Assembly: GCA_019054805.1 (NCBI GenBank)
Contig: JAHQIY010000007.1
Coordinates: 3,105,501 to 3,169,500 of the forward strand
Length of the DNA: 64,000 bases
Direction: 5' to 3'
Source: Brachionus manjavacas
Taxonomy: Eukaryota > Rotifera > Eurotatoria > Ploima > Brachionidae
Shown: one piece after another, positions 1 through 10,371 of the stretch
Layout of the letters: every line of letters starts with the position of its first letter
Numbering within the stretch: position 1 is the first letter of the stretch
The notes under the pieces: model-generated
Told to the model about the DNA's origin: nothing
What the model saw: the letters and a program-made list of their open reading frames with translations, nothing else
Databases searched by the model: none
Position numbers and translations under genes: made by a program

Positions 1-311
1 TGAGTCACTGCTAATTTTATTTTCCTTTAGAAAATCATATATTTCTAAAGATTTTTTGAAAATCATCTCGTATTTTTCATCACGGTCTAAATTATAGAAA
101 TTTTCCTCATATAATGGACGAATTTTGGCAACCATTCGATCTCCTATAATAGAAATTTAGATGAGGAAAAAAAAAATCAATTAATTTAACTTAAATCCAT
201 CATCTCATGGAAGCGACTTTCCGAGCCATACTGAATACGACCAAGGTAATTCTTCATTTCTTCCAAATTAATGATGGAATTTTTTCGCTCATTAAGTAAA
301 TCGGGATTCAT
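1..311 (-). CDS. acyl-CoA oxidase, N-terminal exons (partial; runs off the left edge)
   Basis: 5' end of a peroxisomal acyl-CoA oxidase, the FAD enzyme that oxidises acyl-CoA to trans-2-enoyl-CoA and makes H2O2. Exon 1 (311 to 191) starts with ATG, reads MNPDLLNERKNSIINLEEMK and carries on through YLG. A GT donor follows, then a 47-nt intron, then exon 2 (143 to the window edge) reading RDRMVAKIRPLYEENFYN and beyond. Start, intron position and phase (phase 1) and wording match the complete oxidase gene at 2782-5547, so the two are tandem paralogues on the same strand. Only about 85 residues of the acyl-CoA oxidase N-terminal domain are visible. No frame break is seen. The catalytic domains lie outside the window, so whether this copy is functional cannot be judged. 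Confidence 0.8.
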
Positions 312-929
312 TTTTTCTTGTAAAAAAAATTTATTTAAAAAACATGATAATGAATAAAAACTTAAAATTATATAACTAAAGATTATTTAGATTAATAAAA
401 AACTTGAAAATGATCCATATTTAATTTTTTTAGGTTCTTTTTGCCTTAAATATCTTCAATTAGAATTACATATTTTATTTTAAAAATTTAAATTATGAAT
501 TCTTAATTATCAATTGTTGATTTACCAAATTTTGACTTAATATACAATGGTGAAAAATCATTCTAAAATTTACCTCAGTTTTATTTTATTTTTAAATTAA
601 ATTCTACACATTTATAAACTGTGTACAATCTTAAAAAATTGGAATTGTTTACCACTTCATTTAACAAAAAGTATTTTCTTTGGTTGATCATTGAAATTTT
701 TTTACTAATTTGTGTTTCCCTCCGCTAATGCTTCCAGCTGTCAATGAATTAGTAAGCTTGTTAGGATTTGCTTGTCAATGAAACTTAAGCCTTTAAAGTA
801 TTGTTACTTCCATCACTAGTTACCAAGAAATTTAAAATGAAATTTAAAATATTTGGTGTCTTTTCGGCTAATATAGTGAAAAACGGGGTATTTCACATTT
901 CGATAAATTTAAATTAATTTTGATTTAAA
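312..929. other. intergenic, no gene seen
   Basis: AT-rich spacer upstream of the partial acyl-CoA oxidase gene. No supported ORF, RNA gene or repeat. Very faint flavin-monooxygenase-like coding may extend into 700-930 from the neighbouring pseudogene, but I cannot support it. Confidence 0.5.
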
Positions 930-1222
930 TATGATATGCTTCAGTATTAAATTTTTGCTGCAAATTTTTAAAAGTATTCAAATATTTCTAGAGAAAATCC
1001 GAATCGCTTTTGGAAAAAATCAGAGCTGGCTCTTCCCATAACTAATCAAAAATGCTTGAGTAATTTGAATTTTATTTGTTTGCATCGGAGGTCACATTTT
1101 TCCCAACGCCTCCCAGATTTGTTTTTCTCAAATATCTTTATTTCAAATCATTTTTCTAACATTTCTTTGGCAGACGATAATCCAGAAGTTTCTGCTCCAA
1201 TTATCCCAACCGTTTTGCTCAT
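930..1222 (-). pseudogene. flavin-containing monooxygenase, decayed N-terminal fragment
   Basis: The minus strand from an ATG at 1222 reads MSKTVGIIGAETSGLSSAKE, then MLEK, a TGA stop, then FEIKIFEKNKSGRRW. This is the FAD-binding start of flavin-containing monooxygenases, whose motif is GxGxSG followed by an acidic residue after the second strand and then GGxW. The second glycine of the motif is Glu here, the residue after K is a stop (one base from Gly), and the GG before W is mutated. Weaker similarity (KYLNTFKNLQQKF-like, in shifting frames) continues to about 930. No other domains of the roughly 400-500 residue enzyme are found. It is best read as a dead gene fragment. The plus-strand ORF at the same place is its shadow. 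Confidence 0.6.
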
Positions 1223-2044
1223 TTCATTTATTTCAATGAATCAAATTATGGGTCAAATTGTAATTTTGAAAAAAAAATTTATTTCAAATCGTAATTAAAT
1301 AGGTTAAAAATGTTTTTAAAATTATTTTTATAATCAAAAAAGTAATACAAATAATTTAAATCTCTGTTTTCAAATTTGAATAAATATTTCATGACTCTAC
1401 TTCGTCTGTAAAATGAATTACTCATTTGAATCAGAAAAAAAATCAAAATATTTTTTTTTTTAAAATAAATAAAAATTAATGCATTATTAGAAATTAATTT
1501 ATAATTTTTATTTAAAAGCTAATACAAAGCTTTATTTTGTCAAAAATTATATAAAATTAAAATTAATTTCGATTACCAAATATTTAATATTTAATGATCA
1601 AAAAAATGGAATGGTGCAACCTAAATACTCATCAAAAAATTAAAAATGCTATTTCTAGATTGTTCTTAATACTCAAGTAAGAAAAGTTCTAGGTGTAATT
1701 AATGACCGGTGTCAAGTTGGAAGTATTATATTCTCTTATTATTGAAGTCATTATAAAAAGATGCGAAAATCTGTTAGACACCTACAATCACCAGATTCTA
1801 TACCATACTTACAATTTTCTGGACATAAAGTTACTTAGAATTATCGAATCAAGAGCCTCTGTATTTATTCATGATTTATAATATTCTTATTACAAACAGT
1901 TAAACTCAATAGCAACTTTCCTGTTGATATTGCATGAGAGGATCGGAAATTATCTTTCTTAACTTATAAAGGTTTTAATTTTACAAGTACCCGAAATAAG
2001 ATCCTTAAAAATCTCTATCAAATAAATATCAAACAAAACTTTTA
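1223..2044. other. intergenic, no gene seen
   Basis: AT-rich sequence with poly-A/T runs. No supported coding region, RNA gene or repeat structure was recognised. Confidence 0.5.
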
Positions 2045-2509
2045 TTAATTTATTCTTTTAAAAAATGTTTGAGAAACATAATTTTTTTCTGGACCGTTGA
2101 CTTGATAAACAATTTTAAATTTATAATTGCCATAAATTTCATATTTTACATTATAAATATCTTGACAACAATGGTGAATGGCAGAAGCTAACAAAAATTC
2201 ATTATTAATTTCTTTAAAATCAAGAAAATGAAACAAACGGTCTTGCCTTTTATTTTCAAAGAAATATACACCAAGTTTATCATTTTCAAGCATATACAAA
2301 TATTTTTTATGAGTTTCCAATCTATTTCCATCATTCAACTCAAAAATACCATCTTCTCTGTATAATAACTTTTGTGTAAATGACTGATCCTTATCAAATT
2401 TGTCAAATCTGGCTTTTCCTTTCATCACACCATGTCCCACAATTGTTCTTTTCAATAACCAAGCGCCTTGAAACAAGGAAAATACATATTTGGCTGACGG
2501 ATCGAGCAT
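2045..2509 (-). CDS. DUF6314-like protein
   Basis: Uninterrupted ORF of about 155 residues from MLDPSAKYVF. An ATG at 2554 would add 15 residues. I prefer the inner start because FSLFQGAWLLKRTI is where this family begins. Features matching DUF6314: an N-terminal G-W-x-L-x-R motif, G-x-A-x-F near residue 35, a Y-x-E-x-G-x-F segment, a Y-x-Y-x-x-x strand, a R-x-F-H-x-L/F-D motif, an A-x-H-C-C-x-D-x-Y motif (H and C conserved) and the end V-x-G-P-x-K-x-Y. The family has no known biochemical role; the pattern suggests a small beta-barrel. It is a single exon and lies downstream of acyl-CoA oxidase on the same strand. No signal peptide or membrane segment. Family assignment is from memory of the motif pattern. 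Confidence 0.6.
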   Translation of the reverse strand: MLDPSAKYVFSLFQGAWLLKRTIVGHGVMKGKARFDKFDKDQSFTQKLLYREDGIFELNDGNRLETHKKYLYMLENDKLGVYFFENKRQDRLFHFLDFKEINNEFLLASAIHHCCQDIYNVKYEIYGNYKFKIVYQVNGPEKNYVSQTFFKRIN

Positions 2510-2781
2510 TTTAAAAGTATCTTTTAATTTAATCAAAATAAAATAAATATTCATCAAATGTAAAATATCTGTTTTTTACATCTGGAGTGCAAGTATGATC
2601 CCTAAAATCCAAAAAAAAATGAAATTTAACTTCATTTTTGCCTTAATTTTTAATAACTTAAAATAAAATTTATTTGATTAAAAAAACTAAAATTTTATTT
2701 ATGAAAAAAAAAACTAACACACGGGTTTAAAACGTTCAATGTTAATTTTATTTATCATGATAGATTTCTTGATTCTAAATT

Positions 2782-5547
2782 TTAAAGCTTCGACTTCAAT
2801 TTTTGCCTTTGAGCAAAAGGTCTAAGATATTTGTGAAAAACTTCATGAACTTCTCTTTCATTGAATTGTGACTTTCTCGCAAAGTCTAATAGTCTTTCGT
2901 AAGCTCGGCCATCGAAGGCACCTAAGGAACTACCTTTAAATAAATGAATTTAGTGTTTAAAATTAAAAAAAAATAATCTTTTAGTTTTACATAAATTCGA
3001 ATCTAGTAAATCAAATGAATCGACCAAGGCGACAGCATTTTTTCTAATTTTTGGCAACAAATCTAGCATATTTTCTTTAAATTGATTCAGCGTCTCAGGT
3101 TTTAAAATATTCATCTATTGAAAAACTATTGAAATAGGTTTGAAAAAAATTTTTGAGGTATTTATAGTTTAATAGTTAGTCTAGTCTAATTATCTCAGTT
3201 CTTCAATTGCCGAGAACTCTTTAATTATAGTCTATGTTTATTTTACTACAAGATGAAATTTCAGGTCAATCTACTCTTTGATTTTTAAAATTATTACCTC
3301 AAAAATTATTTTAGAAAATTTTTATTTTCATCATAATTTAGAGTTTTACTTACTCGTAAAAAATTTCCACTATAATTTTCCGTAATGGAATACAAAATAT
3401 AAAGCTCCATTAGATCACTCAAAGCTCTCTGATTTTCAATCACTCCATTTTTGTAAATACATAATAAATTTGAGTTAAGAATAAATATTTCGATGTAAAC
3501 CTTTAAATTTAAAGCTTATTTGGAATTTAGCTTTTAGTTAAGTCTTATACTCGAGCAATTTCTGTTAATTGGAAACTACAACTATTCCAAGCATCCAATG
3601 GAGCCATTCCGTCTTCTTTGACCAATTTAAATAATTTTCCGGTCACTTCATTTGAAAGTCTAAAGATAATTTTTTTTAAATATTCTAACACTTAAGTAAA
3701 TATATTAACTCGTCGTATAATCTATGAAAAAAGGACAAGTATTCGGCAAACTGCTTGTAAATATTTGAATTTTTAACATCACTAAAATTATTGAATTCCA
3801 AATGAGGTGATATTCCTTTTTGGGCACATTTGAGCAAATAGCGGGCTGTTTGAAGCAATAAAACCACATTATCTCCTTCATAGGTGCAGGCTGCATCAGC
3901 TTCTTGAATTATTTGAGACAAACCAGATGAAGCCGAATATCCATGTCCCCCGCAACAAAGACGGTTCGACTGTGCAAACTTCAAACAGTCACTAAACACT
4001 ACTGATTTAAGTCCCGATGAAAGTGCATGCAGCTAGAAAGAATTAAAAAAGGAATTTTTTTTTTACATTGTTTTATCAGAATACTTTGGCTAATTCATCA
4101 GGGCTTATATTTTTGAAATTATCTGAATTTTTTTGAATTGACAAAAGAATTTCTCTCAAATTTAGAGCCGAAAAAAGCGTGGCATAAGTTGATGCCAAAG
4201 ACGGAAACAATCTAATCTGCTGAGTTTGGTAATTAATTATTTGTTGTTCAACACTTAAATATTTTAATAAATTATTAAAAATAAACATTTGAAAATTTTT
4301 TATTTAAAAAATTTTTTTATACCCTTTCGAATCAGCTGTTTGTCTCCTCACACAGCTGTATCTTATAGCAATGGTGCTTGAAATCGATAAATAGTAGGCT
4401 CCTACCAAAGGTAAATTACCACGCATAAGCAACATTGTAGCATACATTAACAATTCATTTCCTTTTCGTGTAAATTTTCCACTAGGGCTTACTTCAGCAA
4501 ATTGCATTAGCATGTTATTTCGCGGAATTCTAAGCTTGTCAAATTTAAGATAGCCATTATCTGTAGCATCGAATCCAAACTTTCGACCTATGTCTCCGAT
4601 TTCAATTCCTTCAATTTAGCAATTAATTTTATGTATTTGATTAGACTTTTATACCAGGTACCTGGAACTACTTTATGATCTATCAAAGATCTTAGTTGAA
4701 CCACAAAAGCATGAATTCCATGATCAGTTCCATCAATTATTAATTTTGCCATTACTATTGCGAAATTGCATGATTTACCAGCTTAACAATTTTTAGAAAT
4801 TTATATTTATTTTTTTAAGGTTAACTTACATCCTCCTGGCCAAAATTTTATCGAAGTTAGAGTTGGTGAATCTATGATAAACTCTTGTGTAGATTTATCA
4901 TAATTTGCGGTGGTTTCAAGTCCCTTCAAATAGGTTCCGTGTCCTAATTCAGTTTGAACATAGGTTCCGAAGACAGCATTTTCGGATAAATATTCTTGCC
5001 AATAAGCACTTTGTTCTGAATTACCCCATACGTTCAATGCGTCTCGGAACATGGTAAAATGAAGATTAAATAAAATTTTCTCAAGCCCAAATACTGACCT
5101 TTGGGATGTGTTAATAAAATAAAAGTGAATAGAAATTTTTTATTACCCTATGTTGAATAGCGACATTAAGCCTTCAATTTTATTCTCATTCACAAATTCA
5201 AACAGTTCCAGTGATTTTTTGAAAATTATCTGATATTTCTGATCTCTTTCGAGATTATAAAAATTTTCTTCAGATATAGGCTTGATAGCTTTTACCATTA
5301 AATCCCCTTGAATTTAAAACAATTAAATGATTTAGGATGCCTGGACCATTATTTTAATTAAGACCACTTTTAACTAAGATGAACTATGTAATAAAAATTT
5401 AAAATTACTGTATTTAATGGCCGAACGATAATTTTCCTGGTTAAAATAAATCATTTCTCCTAAGTAGCTTTTCATTTCATCTAGTTTGACTGTCGTTTTT
5501 TGGCGTTCTTTAGCCAAATCAGGATTAATAAATTCGCTTGTATTCAT
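2782..5547 (-). CDS. peroxisomal acyl-CoA oxidase (complete, multi-exon)
   Basis: FAD-dependent oxidase for the first step of peroxisomal beta-oxidation. Exon 1 starts at ATG 5547 (MNTSEFINPDLAKERQK). Later exons show the order expected of the family: N-terminal helical domain; the middle domain with TELGHGTYLKGLETTANYD and FWPGGSGKSCNFAIVMAKL (the WPGG joint is made by splicing); the acyl-CoA dehydrogenase-like segment IPRNNMLMQFAEV; and the C-terminal oxidase domain with RLCCGGHGYSASSGL and CTYEGDNVVLLLQTARYLLK, which contains the catalytic Glu. The last exon ends LRPFAQRQKLKSKL, so the protein carries the peroxisomal targeting signal SKL at its C-terminus. Introns are roughly 45-100 nt with GT-AG ends. 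I read no frame break, though a few exon joins in 3100-3700 are approximate. Tandem paralogue of the gene at 1-311. Confidence 0.9.
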
Positions 5548-5760
5548 TCTTTTTTTTTGGTGAATTTTTAAAAATTTTCAAAATCTCTAACGATAATATT
5601 TCAAATTTATTATAATCAAAATTAAAATTATGCATTACTTAAATTATATAATTTTCTTATGACAAGTTGTTTGAAAGTGAGACGCTTTAATAATAAATTT
5701 TTGCTCTAAAAAAAATATTTTCAAAATTGACTTTAAATCACCTATTTAACACCAAAAAAT

Positions 5761-5833
5761 CACCCCCAGAGGGGATCGAACCCTCGACCTATGGATTAGA
5801 AGTCCATCGCGCTATCCACTGCGCTATGGGGGC
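5761..5833 (-). tRNA. tRNA-Arg (anticodon UCU)
   Basis: Read on the minus strand from 5833. A 7-bp acceptor stem forms (GCCCCCA with TGGGGGT, including one G-U at the end) with discriminator G at 5761. The D arm contains TAGCGCAGTGGATAGCGC (A box). The anticodon loop is CTTCTAA, giving anticodon TCT. The T arm is GAGGG-TTCGATC-CCCTC (B box). The length is 73 nt, with no intron and no encoded CCA, as expected for a nuclear eukaryotic gene. All four stems pair, so it looks functional. It decodes AGA. Confidence 0.95.
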
Positions 5834-7884
5834 CATATTTGATTTATTTAAATTGTTCCAAATTAAGGTATGACGACTTTTTCTTTTACTGAATTGATTT
5901 TAGAAAAAATAATTTAACTCAAGAGAGTTCAGATTATGATTGTTTTAGAAATTTAAATAAAAGATCTTGACTTTTGCTGTTTTCAGATAGTTGGAATCTT
6001 AATCATTTTTAGAATCTATATTATAAAAATCGATTTAAATACAACGCTGCTAGGATACAAAAAAATTACTTTTTACATAAAATTTAAATTTTATATAAAA
6101 AACAGTATTTATGGTAAATTCGGGAAACTTTAAGACAGATCTCCTAAAAAAATTTCCATTAGATAACGAAAAAATTGCAGCTTTTGCGAAGATTTTTTTT
6201 AATTTAAGATTAAAAAACTGAAATCATTTTTTATATTAAGACTAAAAATTACGCTAAGTTTAGTAGTTTTCTGTAAAAAGGTAGAAAAATAGCTTTTTAA
6301 ACTAAAATTATTTTTATAATGATTTATTTTCATTAACAAAAAAAAAATGAATTTTAACAAAATATTTAGTCAATTTTAAGCTTATGTATTTTCACTAAGA
6401 AAAAATTTTAAATTTAGCAAAATAAATTTAAATAACATGTTTAGAATTTTCATTTTCAAAAAAAATGTATCAATATTTCTCTTTGATTTTTATTATGTAA
6501 AAATATATGTTTAAATTTAAATATATCATAGATGATTTTAAATAAAACAAAATTAAAATTTTTCTTGCTCAAGAAAGCGTGCATTATATCAAAGAAATAT
6601 GTAAAGCCCGCGCCGAGACATACTTATTCCATTGTTAAAAAATCTTTGAGTTTTTAAAAGTTTATTTAGTTTATTAATAAAATAAATAGCACATAACTTT
6701 TCTAAAAAAATTAATAGTATTAATTTTTTTAGAAAAGTTAAAGACTAAAATTATTTTAATAAATGAGAATTTTATGATTTTTTACATTAGTTTACAAAAT
6801 TTTGCCTTAATAAAAAATGAATTTTGCGAATTTTTCTTTTTTTTACTTTATCTTACGATTTTTATTTTTACGATTATTTAACCTCAAACAAAATTACACA
6901 ATTCACAAAATTTTTTTTTGTTGAAAAATTAATCAAAAAAATTGTAAAATTAAATCTTGAATGAAAAAACCAAAAAAAGAGGAGGAATCTAGCGACTTTT
7001 TGGCAATTTTACGTAAAATAACGTTATTTATCGTTAATTAATTTAATTTTACAAAAGTCTTTTTACGTCGTTTTACGAAATTTATCGTTTAATTACATTT
7101 TTTTACGTAAAATATCGTCAGATCCTCGTAACAAATCAGTGCTTTATAATAACATTTGAATGATCGATCCTTAAATAAAATAAAAATAATTCACTAGATT
7201 ATTGTGATTATTAAATTGTTTCAATAATGATTTTTAATTTTTCTAATGTAAAAACGACCTATCTTAGAAATAAAAAACCTATTATTAGAATGAGACAACC
7301 ATGAGATTGCAACAAGTAATTTTAAAAATTTGGGAAATCTAAAAAAAATTAAATCAACCTTTGCACCTTGATTTACAAAAATACTCATAACTCTTGGTCT
7401 AATCTATCAATCAAATTTTCTATGTAATACCTTGTTATAACTCAAAATTCCGACTTGTGTTCGTCGAACTAACAAAAATTTTTTTTGTATGAAAGAAGTC
7501 TGTGTTTTTGTACGTTCTTTACTTAATTTTAAAAATATTTAAAAAATTATCTAGTGTCATAATTTTTGCTTTCATTTTGTTATTCATTTAGAATAGACTT
7601 TTAATTTATATAATTTATATAATAAACGTTCAGTATTTTTTATTAAATGAGAGTGATTATTATTCTTTTGATCAGAAATATCTTGATTCAGTATATATAA
7701 TATATTTGTTTTGTAAAAAACTAAACAATATTAAGTAAAATAATACAAATGCTAAGTATAAAATGAAAATATTTCAGTAATTAATATAATTTTTCAAGTA
7801 AGAAAAAAAATCTAAGTAAAAATTCCAAAAATTTTTATTATAAAAGCATAATGTCAGGCTATTATATCTAAGTAAAAAAAAATA
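5834..7884. other. intergenic, low-complexity AT-rich
   Basis: No gene found. Around 6960-7140 the motif TTTACGTAAAAT and variants such as TTACGTCG recur several times; similar ACGTAAA-rich sequence appears at 27860-28080. A short GC-richer island (AAGCCCGCGCCGAGACATAC) sits at about 6605. Neither has a recognisable function. Confidence 0.4.
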
Positions 7885-9040
7885 TTAATCCTTCAAAATT
7901 GATTTTGTTGCCTTTTATGGTCTTCCTCTTTTTTGCTTTTCTCCAGTTGGAGCATCTTTTGTGACTGGTGGAAGTTGACAATTTTTTAAACGAATTTATT
8001 TATTAATAATATATTCCGATCATATGTTTGCAAATAAAAAACTTAAAAAACGATGGACATTTGTAGAGTCTATCTTTTCATTTAGTTTTGACCAGACTTG
8101 TTTTTAAGTCACAGTTTTAAGTCTAAGTCACAAAAATTTAAGTCAAAGTTATGATTTGACTTAAATTTTTTTTTTTTTTTTAATAAAATTATGGTTTTTT
8201 TTTAATTAATAAACATATTTAATTTTCTTAACTTTTTAATTTCTAATGATATTTTGGCATCTTTTTTTTCAGCGCCGCAGTCCCAAATTCTGGCCGCCAA
8301 GCTGAACGGCTAAATGACCGCCCGCTACAATGTTGACCGTAACTTTGACTTGCCGCTTTTTTTTTACCGATTTTTTAAACTCAAAAATTTTTAAGTCATT
8401 GACTTGACTTAAAAAAAAAAAATTTAAAGTCAAGTCATTGCTGCTGCTTGTGGCTTGACATATTTTAATGATAGTCCATTTTTTTGGTTCAATTGAATGA
8501 ATTGTTTGTCATTATTTGCATATTCATTTGACCATTGTCACTGTCATTAGACATTGTTGAAAAAATCGTGCTAATGGCATTCGTTCTCTAAGTTTTTCTT
8601 CTTTCTTGATCACAAGATTATGGGCTTCTAATGAATTGTTGGTTGATAGAGTGTTGTGTGCAGCTCCATTATGCCAGTTTTGATGAATTGTTAGCCCGGA
8701 TTGCATCAAGTAATCGATGAAAACTTTCTGCTTCTTTCCTAGCCACTTCTTGATAAACTAATCTCGTGCTTTTTCATACACGTCTTTACTGCTTGACAAT
8801 TATAGTGTCAATATCATCTACTAAATCCTCACAATATGCTTCATCAGCTAGATAAAGATGTTTTGCAACATTTTGACGCATATGAACCCAGAACATAATC
8901 AGCAGCATATTTTCACCAAACACTTCTTTGACTACATTTCGAATTGTATCAGAAGCATTGGATACCAATGTATGTACTTGAATTGTTTCTTGCAATTGCT
9001 CGATACCCTTTGCCAAAGCCTTTTTTTTTTGACATTATAA
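7885..9040 (-). pseudogene. MULE-family transposase with SWIM/AT-hook tail, decayed
   Basis: Broken reading frame on the minus strand. From about 9016 it reads MAKGIEQLQETIQVHTLVSN, then ASDTIRNVVKEVFGENMLLI and a W-x-H-M-R-Q-N-V motif. This is the central MULE transposase core around the second catalytic Asp (SNASD) and the conserved W/H region. A frame shift near 8786 leads to NNSLEAHNLVIKKEEKLRER and MPLARFFQQC, matching the N-N-x-x-E-A/S-x-N motif that holds the catalytic Glu. After an inserted repeat, the tail resumes with IRLKNCQLPPVTKDAPTGEK and the AT-hook-like KRGRP, ending at 7885. Stops lie in the SWIM zinc-finger region and after KRGRP. With frameshifts, stops and an insertion it cannot make a transposase. 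The N-terminal part was not found. Confidence 0.75.
8095..8460. repeat. AAGTCAAGTCA-type repeat inserted in the MULE pseudogene
   Basis: This block separates two parts of the transposase reading frame. It is flanked by GTCAAGT/ACTTGAC words: AAGTCACAGTTTTAAGTC on the left and TTGACTTGACTT near the right. It holds poly-T and a GC-richer core at 8272-8340 (AGCGCCGCAGTCCC onward). The same AAGTC words make up the foldback repeat at 26376-27530, so this looks like another copy or relative of that family. Confidence 0.5.
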
Positions 9041-9059
9041 ATTCAAACAGTCTTCTTTT

Positions 9060-9460
9060 TCTAATCTTTATTTATCATTTTAATTAAAATACTAATCCGT
9101 ACTAGTATTTTACCGATAAATCAATTATTATTAATTACTAATCAACCGTGTATTGATCAAAAAATACTGATCATATACATTATTAACTTTCATTTTTAAT
9201 TAAATACTGATCATATTTATATATTATTATTATTATTTATTTCAATGAATGCCTTGAAGGCGATGTAAAAAAAAAAACAAAAAAAAATTTAAAAAATAAA
9301 ATGTAATAAATAAGATAAAGTTTAAGTGTTTTCTAAAAAATTGAATGAAATATCTAATTTTAATTCGAAAATTTTTTTTTTAATTTCAATAATTATTATA
9401 CTGGTAAATTTTACTGATCAAAATATTTAAATACTGATCATTTAAATACAAGCCTAGTTT
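9060..9460. repeat. short repeats of AATACTGATCATAT type
   Basis: The words AATACTGATCATATAC, AATACTGATCATATTT and AATACTGATCATTTAA recur at about 9163, 9204 and 9430, with ATTGATCAAAAAATACTGATC between. They are mixed with TA-rich microsatellite. No coding. Possibly the relic of a transposon end. Confidence 0.4.
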
Positions 9461-9544
9461 ATCGAATCGGCTTTTTGAGTTGAGTGAGAGATATGGACTG
9501 AGTCATTCTATTCCTTTTGTTGTCTGACAAATGGAGGAATACAA

Positions 9545-9800
9545 ACAAGGTTTCGAATCAAGATATATTAAATAAGCAACTCCATTGTGTAATTGCTACC
9601 TTACTATTTCCTCTTTTTTTCATGAAGGTTCAACTATGTAAAAATCTGTCACATCTGTCATATGTAACAATCTATTTCAATAATTGTCTTTTAAACTTTC
9701 TTTACATTTTTTTTTAGCTTACTTAATTTTTATTTTTTTATAATTTATTCTGAAGGAGCTCTAGCTCGGTATAGAAAAAAACTAAATAAAAAAAAAATAA
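9545..9800 (+). mobile_element. SINE-like dispersed repeat, copy 1
   Basis: About 250 bp. It begins with AATCAAGATATAT, then CAACTCCATTGTGTAATTGC. It ends with CTGAAGGAGCTCTAGCTCGG, then TATAGAAA and an A-rich tail. Start, order and end match a copy on the other strand at 45139-45421, with a looser middle. No coding capacity. The short length and A-rich (AAAT)n tail suggest a SINE-like retroelement; the AGCTCTAGCTCGG part faintly resembles a pol III A box, but that is only a guess. Confidence 0.5.
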
Positions 9801-10371
9801 CATCATTTGGCATTTTACTATCCTTTTGAATAGGTGACCAGTTTGACTTGTTTAGTAAATTAACTGTTCAATAAATCTAATTTTTATTTGCGTATAAGTA
9901 TGAAAATTTTCTTTTAATTAAATTTTGAAATAATTTTATTTCATAATATCCAACTTGCTAATTTTAAACATTGTATATCAGAAATACAAGTTGATTATGG
10001 GTAATTTTTTAAATCTAACCCATAAAAGAAAAGTATTGCTTTAAATTGCTTGTTTGTTTAAAATTAAAATTACCAGACGAATATTGACCAAATCTCACTA
10101 TGGTGCTAAAGTTTAGTATGAAAGTTCTTTGGATAACTTTTATCCAATGCAAGCTTGTTTTAATAGTATTCATTAGTTAAGCACTCTTACTTGTTAGAGA
10201 AAAACAAAAAGCTTAATCCTTCATTGTAAAATTTAAAATCGAATCAAAATCTTTTTGTTTACTTTAAATTTTTAGATATAGCTTACACCCTAAATCCATA
10301 TATATCATATTTAAGATAGGATATATAAAGATTCTGATTTTATTTTTAAATTAATTTATTTAAAACTAAAA

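Noticed and set aside
1056-1298. 80-codon plus-strand ORF
   Set aside because: It is the complement of the flavin-monooxygenase fragment; the minus strand carries the recognisable FAD-binding motif.
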